Below are positions 44,305 through 51,921 of a DNA stretch of 64,000 nt, one piece after another; position 1 is the stretch's first letter; each line of letters starts with the position of its first letter. The translations under genes and the position numbers were made by a program. Below the pieces are notes generated by a model, which saw only the letters and a list, made by a program, of their open reading frames with translations, made no database searches and was not told the DNA's origin. This DNA is from Mycolicibacterium confluentis (GTDB lineage: Bacteria; Actinomycetota; Actinomycetes; Mycobacteriales; Mycobacteriaceae). The stretch spans positions 5,270,001 through 5,334,000 of the forward strand of contig NZ_AP022612.1 of assembly GCF_010729895.1 (NCBI RefSeq). Direction: 5' to 3'.

Positions 44305-45075
44305 CTAGGCCGGAGCGGCCTCAGTCCACTCTGCCCAGCTGACACCCGCCGTCATACCGCAGTCGATGTGCAGAGCTTGTCCCGTGATGACCGGGCAGTC
44401 GTCAGCGGACAGGAAGTGCACGAGGGCAGCGACGTGCTCGGGTTCGATGATGCTGCTGATCGCCGAGGTCTTGGAGAAGGCGTTGACCTCCTGCTGTCCG
44501 TCGGCGAACTCGGCCAGCATCGGCGTGTTCACTGCCGTCGGACAGATGCAGTTGACCCTGATGCCGTCGCGCCCGTACTCGACCGCGGCGGTCTTGGTCA
44601 GGCCCACCACGGCGAACTTCGAGGCGTTGTAGGAGCCGTATCCGGGCGCCACGTACTGACCGAGGATCGACGATGTGTTGATGATCGCACCGCCCTCCTT
44701 CATGAACGGGCGCGCGTACTGCATGCCGTACAGAACACCGAGGCTGTTGACCTCGATGTGCCTCATGAACCGATCCGTGGAGATCTCGTCGATGTTCTGC
44801 CGAGTCAGCGAGATACCAGCGTTATTGACCACGATGTCCAGCGTGCCGGTGCGCTCACCCGCCTGCTTCATTGCGTTGGCGACACTGCTCTCGTCGGCGA
44901 CGTCAGTCTGGATGAAGGTGCCGCCGCAGGCCTCCGCCACCGCCTGACCGGCCTCCGCATCCAAGTCGAGCACGTAGACGTAGGCACCCGCACCGGAAAG
45001 CCTTTCAGCACAGCACTTTCCAATCCCCATTGCGGCTCCGGTGATGACCGCGGTCTTTCCCGTCAAATCGAACAC
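44305..45075 (-). CDS. short-chain dehydrogenase/reductase
   Basis: A 256-residue classical SDR with TGAAMGIG near residues 12-19, VNNAG, NTSSIL and YNASK, and the late VITGQALHIDCGMT. GTG 45075 is chosen because VFDLTGKTAV directly precedes the Rossmann strand and AAGGAAG lies six bases upstream; a longer frame extends to 45165. It is on the same strand as the SurE, aldehyde dehydrogenase and E2-E1 genes and may be the last gene of that set. Confidence 0.88.
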   Translation of the reverse strand: MFDLTGKTAVITGAAMGIGKCCAERLSGAGAYVYVLDLDAEAGQAVAEACGGTFIQTDVADESSVANAMKQAGERTGTLDIVVNNAGISLTRQNIDEISTDRFMRHIEVNSLGVLYGMQYARPFMKEGGAIINTSSILGQYVAPGYGSYNASKFAVVGLTKTAAVEYGRDGIRVNCICPTAVNTPMLAEFADGQQEVNAFSKTSAISSIIEPEHVAALVHFLSADDCPVITGQALHIDCGMTAGVSWAEWTEAAPA

Positions 45076-45195
45076 GATGGTCTTCCTTTCCTTCTGCGGT
45101 TTCCATTCCACCAGCGGTGGAACTGAAGAATTGGTCAGCAGCAGCCGGGCTCTCCGCTCGGCCATCGAGGTGTCGAACCCGGCCGCTGCTGTGGA

Positions 45196-46074
45196 TCAGA
45201 GGCCCGGCGCCCCCAGGCGGGCGACGAAGGCGTCGAGCCACGCGTTCACGCCCGTGGGAGCGTCTGACAGCCCGTCCCAGTCAGCCCTCACGGCGGAGAC
45301 ACTCGCTGCACCGCCGATGACGGCGGCGTAATCTGTGCCGGCGCTGGTGTTCACCTCAGGGTCCGGGTGGCCCGGTTTCGCGTAGGCCCATACGTTCCAG
45401 GAGTCCTCGCTCAGCATCTCAGCGGGCGTCCAGTTCCGTTGATAGCTGAACGGACTCAGCTGTGCCTTCTGCACCGCGGGTTCTTTGACTCCATGCGGGA
45501 AGTTGACACTGGCGATGACCCTGGGCGGGGGCGGGTTCTCGACGAGAGTTCTGGTGGCCCGCACCGCGAGGTCTGTCGCCAGGAAATGGTGGGCCCCGCG
45601 CGACACCATCGAGATGTCACCCGCGTCGTCCTGCTGCGAGAACGCGATGGACGGGATTCGCAGAAGCGCGCCCTCCAGGGCCGCGCCGATCGTGCCGGAG
45701 AAGGTCGAATCGTCGCCCATGTTGACGCCGTGGTTGATTCCTGAGGCGACGACGTCGACTGGGTCGATCACGTCCGAAAGGACCGCAACTCGAACACAGT
45801 CGGCCGGTGTCCCCGCGCACGAATAGACCCGATTGCCATGGCCATCATCGTCATGCAGGCGCACCACCACGGGTCCATGGCACGTGACGCCACGACCGAC
45901 ACCACTCTTGTTGGCCGCCGGTGCCATCACGGTCACACGGAATCCCGCCGCGATCAACGCCGCGCGGAGCGCCTGCAGCCCCTCCTTGTCGTATCCGTCG
46001 TCGTTGGTGAGGAGCACGTGCGTCGGTGCACCCGATTCGTTCGACGCGGTGGCCACCTGGGCGCTCGTTGTCAT
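45196..46074 (-). CDS. SurE-family 5'/3'-nucleotidase or acid phosphatase
   Basis: A 292-residue SurE-like protein with the metal-binding DD in LLTNDDGYDKEG, VMAPAANKSGVGRG, the Asn in SGINHGVNMGDDSTFSGTIG and the loop that follows. SurE proteins are metal-dependent phosphatases of nucleoside monophosphates; others act on small phosphorylated metabolites. Here it lies between an SDR gene and an aldehyde dehydrogenase gene rather than near the usual housekeeping partners, which points to a pathway role. TTG 46089 is an alternative start. Confidence 0.85.
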   Translation of the reverse strand: MTTSAQVATASNESGAPTHVLLTNDDGYDKEGLQALRAALIAAGFRVTVMAPAANKSGVGRGVTCHGPVVVRLHDDDGHGNRVYSCAGTPADCVRVAVLSDVIDPVDVVASGINHGVNMGDDSTFSGTIGAALEGALLRIPSIAFSQQDDAGDISMVSRGAHHFLATDLAVRATRTLVENPPPPRVIASVNFPHGVKEPAVQKAQLSPFSYQRNWTPAEMLSEDSWNVWAYAKPGHPDPEVNTSAGTDYAAVIGGAASVSAVRADWDGLSDAPTGVNAWLDAFVARLGAPGL

Positions 46075-46111
46075 GTGCGGATCTCTCAATCTTGTTGAAG
46101 TGCAGCGGTTC

Positions 46112-47485
46112 TCAGCGTACCCAGACGGTTTTGGCGTTGCAGAACTCGCGGAGTCCGTACAGCGACAGTTCGCGTCCGTAGCCGCTCAACTTGACGCCGC
46201 CGAAGGGAAGTTCGGGGAATGAGGCGGTCATCCCGTTCACGAACACCGCGCCAGACTCGATCGACTCCACACAGTGCGCCACCTCATCGTCATCGTCGGT
46301 CCACACGCTGGATCCGAGACCGAACCGGGTGGCATTGGCCAGACAGATGGCCTCATCGAGGCTCGCCACGCGGTACAGGGACGCCAGGGGGCCGAACGCC
46401 TCTTCATGGAACAACCGCATTTCGGCGCTGATATCGGCGACAACGGTTGGGGGATAGAACCATCCATCACCCTCGAGCGCAGCACCGCCGCAGAGGACCC
46501 GCGCGCCCTTGGACCTGGCGTCCTCCACCAGTTCGGTCATCTCAGTGACACCGGACCGGCTCGCGAGTGGGCCCACCTCCGTCTCGGGGTCGGTGGGGTC
46601 GCCGACACGCAGTGCCGCCATCCGCGACACGAACGCGTCCGTGAACGCCTCGTACACGTCCTGGTGCACGATGAAACGCTTTGCCGCGATACAGGACTGA
46701 CCGTTGTTCTGCGTTCGGGCGGTGACAGCGACTTCGGCGGCACGTTCGACGTCTGCCGACGGCAGGACGATGAAAGGGTCCGATCCCCCGAGCTCCAACA
46801 CCATCTTCTTCAACTGCTCGCCCGCCAAGGACGCCACCGCGCGTCCCGCGTTCTCGCTTCCCGTCAGCGTGGCGGCCGCCACCCGCTCGTCGCGGAGCAC
46901 CGATGCGACCTGGTCGCTCGTGATGAGCAGGGTCTGCATCGCGCCTTCAGGAAAGCCGGCCCTGGCGACGAGTTCCTCGATGAGCAGCGCACTCTGCGGA
47001 ACATTCGATGCGTGCTTGAGCAGCACAGCGTTACCGGCCGCAAGTGCTGGGGCAATGAATCGAATGGCCTGCCATGCGGGGAAGTTCCAGGGCATCACGG
47101 CAAGAACGACGCCCAAGGGTTGATACCGGACCTCAGCGCGGGCTGCTCCCACTGCGGTGGCGTCGGCGGGCTCCGCCGCGAGCATGGCTGCGGCGTTCTT
47201 CGCGTAGTACCGACACCCGAGCGCACACTTACGAACCTCGGCCTTGGCCGAAGCGAGGGTCTTGCCCATCTCGGTGGTCATGATCGCGGCCATCCGATCG
47301 ACCTCGTCGTCCAGGATGTCGGCCAGCCGATCGAGCAGGACAGTCCGCTCTTCGAGGCTGGTGTTGCGGAGCTTCGTCAACCCGGTCGACGCACGCGCCA
47401 ACCGCGTCTCGAGTTCTTCGGATGTCAGCGGCTCGAAGCTGCATTCGGTCACCCCGGTGGTGGGGTTGACGGTTGCGATTGCCAT
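46112..47485 (-). CDS. aldehyde dehydrogenase, succinate-semialdehyde type
   Basis: A 457-residue NAD(P)-dependent aldehyde dehydrogenase. PWNFPAWQAIRF and ELGGSDPFIV (with the general-base Glu) precede the nucleophile in NNGQSCIAAKRF, and GFPEGAM and ELPFGGVKLSG are seen in order. The short length and PWNFP block are like GabD-type succinate-semialdehyde dehydrogenases. It follows the E2 gene by 43 bases. It would oxidise an aldehyde intermediate to its acid. Confidence 0.9.
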   Translation of the reverse strand: MAIATVNPTTGVTECSFEPLTSEELETRLARASTGLTKLRNTSLEERTVLLDRLADILDDEVDRMAAIMTTEMGKTLASAKAEVRKCALGCRYYAKNAAAMLAAEPADATAVGAARAEVRYQPLGVVLAVMPWNFPAWQAIRFIAPALAAGNAVLLKHASNVPQSALLIEELVARAGFPEGAMQTLLITSDQVASVLRDERVAAATLTGSENAGRAVASLAGEQLKKMVLELGGSDPFIVLPSADVERAAEVAVTARTQNNGQSCIAAKRFIVHQDVYEAFTDAFVSRMAALRVGDPTDPETEVGPLASRSGVTEMTELVEDARSKGARVLCGGAALEGDGWFYPPTVVADISAEMRLFHEEAFGPLASLYRVASLDEAICLANATRFGLGSSVWTDDDDEVAHCVESIESGAVFVNGMTASFPELPFGGVKLSGYGRELSLYGLREFCNAKTVWVR

Positions 47486-47528
47486 TCGATCTCCAAGTGC
47501 AGTCAGGCGTGAAACAGGAACAAAGGGG

Positions 47529-48635
47529 CTACGACTCGCGCAGTTCGGCGACCCATCTGGGGTCGGATATCCGGGTGCGGATGTCGTCGATGAGTTGGCC
47601 GATCTGTGTGGTGGTGATCGACGGGTCTGCGGCGACGGAAACTGTGGCCGCGCTGATGAACTCGATCACTGGTCGGCCGGATGCCGCGGTGGTGACGACC
47701 GCTCGTTCGACGGTGGCACCGACGCAGACCTGGAGGCGGTACCCATCGTCAAGCGGGCTGGTCACGCTGGACAGTCCCAGTTTGCCCACATCCTCCACGC
47801 CGATCCATGCGGCGGCTCCTGTCGGCGCCGCGCCCTTGCCATCCGCGATGCGCGCCCGGATCGCCGCCGGTGTCAGGTCCCGCGCCCGCGGGATGTGGCG
47901 TCCGTCCACGGCGAGCTCGACCGCATCACCATCGGTCAGGCGGCGGCGATGCACACTCGTGAAGAGGCTCGCCGCGACAGCGGCAGTGATCAGCGTGGTG
48001 TCGATGGGCGTTCCACTCAGGGGTGTCACGTCCAGTTCGGCGACCGCAAACCTGGGCAACGTCGGCGCGGACAACGGTTGCACTGCTGTGCCCGTGACCT
48101 CGCGCGGACTGTCCTGCGCCAGCGTCGGCGGCGTCGTTGGCGCCGACGCTGGCGCGGACATGACTGTGCGGGGTGCAGCAGTCGCGGTCACCACCGTCTG
48201 TTCAACCTCTGGAGCGCGCTCTGCCGCTTCCAGAGCAGCCGACCGTCGCTGCCGCGGGCTCAGCTGGTGCCGGCGTGGTGACACCTCCGTTGCCGCAGTC
48301 GATCTGCGTTTCCGAGGACTCTGGGTGTGCCGCCACACGACAGTCTTCGGCGAGTCCGGGGTGTCTGCCGACGGGAGGTCCTCCTCTACGGCCAACACGG
48401 TGTCGATTCGCGCGAGGGGGGTTCCGACGGGAACGGTGTCGCCCTCTGCCACCAGCAGTTCCGTGACACGCCCAGTCACCGGCGCCGGAACTTCGGTGTC
48501 CACCTTGTCGGTGGCGATCTCCAGAACGGGCGTGAACGCCGTCACCGTGTCGCCGACCTTGCACAACCACTGCAGGACGGTCGCTTCGGTGACGGTCTCA
48601 CCGAACTGCGGCATCGTGATCAGGGACCCGGTCAC
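47529..48635 (-). CDS. dihydrolipoamide acyltransferase (E2)-like protein, reduced catalytic domain
   Basis: A 368-residue protein with an intact N-terminal lipoyl domain; EIATDKVDTEVPAP carries the modifiable Lys. A linker rich in Arg, Pro and Ala follows (about residues 95-190), then about 170 residues matching only the later part of an E2 catalytic domain. The usual DHRxxDG block near the end is replaced by AADPSIT, so the catalytic His is absent and acyl transfer to CoA is doubtful. GTG 48635 overlaps the E1beta stop. No E3 gene is in the window. Confidence 0.82.
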   Translation of the reverse strand: MTGSLITMPQFGETVTEATVLQWLCKVGDTVTAFTPVLEIATDKVDTEVPAPVTGRVTELLVAEGDTVPVGTPLARIDTVLAVEEDLPSADTPDSPKTVVWRHTQSPRKRRSTAATEVSPRRHQLSPRQRRSAALEAAERAPEVEQTVVTATAAPRTVMSAPASAPTTPPTLAQDSPREVTGTAVQPLSAPTLPRFAVAELDVTPLSGTPIDTTLITAAVAASLFTSVHRRRLTDGDAVELAVDGRHIPRARDLTPAAIRARIADGKGAAPTGAAAWIGVEDVGKLGLSSVTSPLDDGYRLQVCVGATVERAVVTTAASGRPVIEFISAATVSVAADPSITTTQIGQLIDDIRTRISDPRWVAELRES

Positions 48636-49609
48636 TTCTGAACTGATTTCTCCACAGTCGCGACGATCCGCTCGACCGACGGAAGAACGAAGTCCTCCAA
48701 CGAATCCGCCGAGGGCAGTGGGATGTACGGCGTGGTGATGCGCTCGATCGGAGCATCGAGGTTCCAGAACCCCTCCTCGGCCACGATCGACACGACCTCC
48801 GCGCCCCAACCCAGTACGCGCGGGTTCTCCTCCACGGTGAACAGTCGTCCCGTCTTGGCCAGCGATGCCAGGACGGTGGCGGTGTCGAGTGGCACGAGGC
48901 AGCGCAGGTCGATCACCTCGACGCTGATGCCCTTCTGCGCCAGTTCCTCGGCGGCCTGGACCGCACGCGGAACCATCAGACCGAGGGCGACCATGGTGAC
49001 GTCGCTGCCCGGACGGACGATCTTGGCGGTGCCGAGCGTGTCGATGATCTCGCCGTCGGGCACTTCGCCCTTGGTGGCGTAGAGCCCCTTGGCCTCTAGG
49101 AAGATCACCGGGTCGTCGGATCGGACAGCCGCGGCCATCAACCCGATGAGATCGGTGGGGTTGGACGGCGCGACGACCTTCAGGCCGGGCACGGCCATGG
49201 CCCAGTTGTCGATGGTCTGGGAGTGCTGCGCACCGAAGCGGAGTCCGCCACCGTTCCCACTCTTGATCACCAGCGGCATGCTCACCTGCCCGTCGGTCAT
49301 GTAGCGGGTCTTGGCGATCTGGTTGGCCACGATGTCCCAACACACGCCGAAGAAATCGGCGAACATGATTTCGGCGATGGGCCGCAGACCGGTCATCGCC
49401 GCTCCCATGGCCGCACCGAGGATCGCCTGTTCCGCGATCGGGCAGTCGATGACGCGCTTGGGCCCGAACTGATCGAGCAGGCCCTCGGTGGTCTTGAACA
49501 CACCTCCGGCGCCGGCGATGTCCTCGCCGAACAGCACGACACGCTCATCGCGTGCCATCTCCTGTGCGATCGCCCGCGCAACTGCACTGCGATAGGTCAG
49601 TTCCGCCAT
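48632..49609 (-). CDS. 2-oxoacid dehydrogenase E1 component, beta subunit
   Basis: A 325-residue E1beta of the branched-chain/acetoin/pyruvate dehydrogenase family: FGEDIAGAGGVFKTTEGL, FGPKRVIDCPIAEQAILG, GLRPIAEIMFADF and the C-terminal helix VEVIDLRCLVPLD. With E1alpha and thiamine diphosphate it decarboxylates a 2-oxoacid and passes the acyl group to lipoyl-E2. GGAGG is six bases upstream of the ATG. It overlaps E1alpha by 13 bases. Confidence 0.93.
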   Translation of the reverse strand: MAELTYRSAVARAIAQEMARDERVVLFGEDIAGAGGVFKTTEGLLDQFGPKRVIDCPIAEQAILGAAMGAAMTGLRPIAEIMFADFFGVCWDIVANQIAKTRYMTDGQVSMPLVIKSGNGGGLRFGAQHSQTIDNWAMAVPGLKVVAPSNPTDLIGLMAAAVRSDDPVIFLEAKGLYATKGEVPDGEIIDTLGTAKIVRPGSDVTMVALGLMVPRAVQAAEELAQKGISVEVIDLRCLVPLDTATVLASLAKTGRLFTVEENPRVLGWGAEVVSIVAEEGFWNLDAPIERITTPYIPLPSADSLEDFVLPSVERIVATVEKSVQK

Positions 49610-50664
49610 GATGATCCTCCGTCGGCCCAAAGTTCGGTGAGTGCGGTCTCAGGAGCGGGCAGGGCGCCTGCGATGGCCTCCTCGGTGGCCAGCTCCACGG
49701 CCGCCGAAGTCTCTTTCTCAATGGCGTCGAGCTTGGCTGCGTCGACGCCCAGGCGCAGCAGTCGCTCGCGGTAGATCCTGAGCGGGTCGTAGGCCTTCCA
49801 GGCCTCGACCTCCTCCTGCGGCCGGTACTTGCCCGGATCGGCACGTGAGTGGCCACCGTGGCGATAGGTCACCGCCTCGATCAGGGACGGTCCTTCGCCG
49901 GCCCGGGCCCGGTTCAGGGCACGGATCGCGGTCAGGTGCACCTCGTCGGCGTCGTTGCCGTCGATGCACGTGGACTCCAGCGCATACGCCGACGCACGAT
50001 CGGCCGCGGGCCGCTCGACTGCGGTGATGCTGGCAGTGGAGGTGTACTCCATGTAGAGGTTGTTCTCGCACACGAACACCACGGGCAGCTTGTACACGGC
50101 CGCGAAGTTGATCGCTTCGTGGAAGGCCCCGATGTTGGTTGTACCGTCTCCGAAGAAGCACACCGCCACCTGGTCGGTGCCGCGGTACTGCGCCGAGAAG
50201 GCCGCCCCGTTCGCGATGGTGAGGTGCGCACCGATGATGGCGTAGGAGCCCATCATCCCGTGATCCACGCTGGTGAGATGCATGGATCCGCCCTTGCCGC
50301 CCATCAGCCCGTTGGCCCGGCCGAGAAGCTCCGCGAGGACCGACGTCATCGACACGCCTCGGGCGAGGGTGTGTGCGTGGCCGCGATAGGTGGCGAAGGT
50401 GTAGTCATCGGGCCGGAGCGCAGTACCGAAACCTGCGGCGATCGCCTCCATGCCCATTGACAGATGGGTCGTGCCCTTCACCAGCTGCTTCATGAAGAGG
50501 TCGTAGGCCCGCTTCCCGAACTGCCGCATGTCCTGCATCTGCCGGTAGATGGCCAGCCGCGTCGGCAGATCGATCGGAGCCGCGTCATGGTCCGCCGGTT
50601 GCGGCGGCATCACGCTCGGATGCGCCCCATACGGGTGGGCGTCAAGTGGTACCCGGATGCTCAT
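49597..50664 (-). CDS. 2-oxoacid dehydrogenase E1 component, alpha subunit
   Basis: A 355-residue E1alpha. The thiamine diphosphate motif begins GDGTTNIGAFHEA and ends FVCENN; HLSMGMEAIAAGF, FATYRGHAHTLARG and GGKGGSMHL precede it. The HGGHSRADPGKYR loop is present. The first gene of an E1alpha-E1beta-E2 operon. ATG 50664 is chosen since AAGGG lies a few bases upstream. Neighbouring aldehyde dehydrogenases and an aminotransferase suggest that the 2-oxoacid comes from an amino compound. Confidence 0.93.
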   Translation of the reverse strand: MSIRVPLDAHPYGAHPSVMPPQPADHDAAPIDLPTRLAIYRQMQDMRQFGKRAYDLFMKQLVKGTTHLSMGMEAIAAGFGTALRPDDYTFATYRGHAHTLARGVSMTSVLAELLGRANGLMGGKGGSMHLTSVDHGMMGSYAIIGAHLTIANGAAFSAQYRGTDQVAVCFFGDGTTNIGAFHEAINFAAVYKLPVVFVCENNLYMEYTSTASITAVERPAADRASAYALESTCIDGNDADEVHLTAIRALNRARAGEGPSLIEAVTYRHGGHSRADPGKYRPQEEVEAWKAYDPLRIYRERLLRLGVDAAKLDAIEKETSAAVELATEEAIAGALPAPETALTELWADGGSSWRN

Positions 50665-50859
50665 TGAAACCCTTGTCTCTAATTGCGATTCAGCAGAAAT
50701 TATCATCACACGGACGTTGTGTCTATAGAATGGCGTCGAGGTTCTCCTCGGCACCGGCGCCGGGACAGCGGCGCTCTATTTTCACACCGCTCCTGCGACA
50801 CCGAGTCCGAACAGTGATAAGAATTCCCTAGCTTCATGCAGATCGAAAGGGACCCCACC

Positions 50860-51921
50860 ATGCGCGCTAACCAGGCCAGTGACGCGAACGTGCAGTCTGC
50901 GGGGATCCGGCAAGAATCGGACGATCCCGCTCTGCCCCGCATGCCGCGGCCGGCCAACATCGACATCAGCGCCGTCGACGCCCAGTTCCACGACCGCCTG
51001 CTCGCAGCGATCGATTCACTCACCGACCCGACCCGGATCGGCGAGCCCTGGGTCGTCACCCCCATGTCAGGTGGCGCGACCAACCTCAACTTCCGCGTGC
51101 AGACGGGCGATCTGCGGCTGGCGATGAGGGTGTGTGGGGGTGACATCGAGCGACGAGTGGCCTGCGGCAGCCGCGCCCACGGCGCTGAGATCCAGACCGC
51201 GGTCGCCGCCGGGGGCGTCGGCGTTCCACTGCACGCATACGCACTGCCTGAGGGCCATCTGCTCGCTGAGTTCATCGACAATGCCATCGCCCTCAACCTC
51301 GAGGAGATGCGCAGTCGAGACCTGGTCGAGAGCATGGCCCGCCTGGTGCGCAGGCTCCACAATCTGCCGGCGATCAGCTGCACATGGTCGGCAGTCGCGG
51401 ACATCGAGCACTACCGACAGATCGCCGACCGGGAAGGACTGCCCCTCCCCGCCGACATCGATGAACTTCAAGCCGCAGCAGCAGACATCGACCGCCTCAC
51501 CGGCAGCGTCCCCGGTGCGTACGGCATGTGCCACAACGACCTGCAGATCCAGAACTTCCTCTTCGACGGCCAACGACTGTGGCTGGTGGACTGGGAGTGG
51601 GGCGGAATGGGCAACCGGTACTTCGACCTCGGCGCCGTCCTGGTCAACAGCAACTGCACTCGGGAAGAGTCGGAACTGTTCTGCCGCACTTATTTTGGTG
51701 AATCGGCGGATATCGAAGCGGAGTTGGCCAGGGCACACCTCATGACCGTGACCTCGGCCATCCGGGAAGGCCTGTGGTCCGTGGCGGCCGCTCCCGTGCT
51801 CCCCAACGACTGGGACTACGACGCATGGGCCGACACCTACTTCGGCCGCGCGCGGGCGATCGTTCATTCCGATCAGTACCGCGAACTCACGGCACTGGCG
51901 GCTCCGCGCCCCGTCCGATGA
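50860..51921 (+). CDS. phosphotransferase, APH/choline-kinase family
   Basis: The 353-residue product is a small-molecule kinase of the aminoglycoside phosphotransferase/choline kinase fold. Brenner's motif is seen as CHNDLQIQNFLFD, with the catalytic Asp and metal-binding Asn, and LVDWEWGGMGNRYFDLG holds the DFG-like Asp. The N-terminal lobe has a Gly-rich loop (SGGATNLNFRV). The start at 50860 has GAAAGGGA eight bases upstream; ATG 50836 would add eight residues. It overlaps the FAD/FeS dehydrogenase gene (ATGA). Substrate is likely a hydroxylated amine or alcohol. Confidence 0.85.
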   Translation: MRANQASDANVQSAGIRQESDDPALPRMPRPANIDISAVDAQFHDRLLAAIDSLTDPTRIGEPWVVTPMSGGATNLNFRVQTGDLRLAMRVCGGDIERRVACGSRAHGAEIQTAVAAGGVGVPLHAYALPEGHLLAEFIDNAIALNLEEMRSRDLVESMARLVRRLHNLPAISCTWSAVADIEHYRQIADREGLPLPADIDELQAAAADIDRLTGSVPGAYGMCHNDLQIQNFLFDGQRLWLVDWEWGGMGNRYFDLGAVLVNSNCTREESELFCRTYFGESADIEAELARAHLMTVTSAIREGLWSVAAAPVLPNDWDYDAWADTYFGRARAIVHSDQYRELTALAAPRPVR

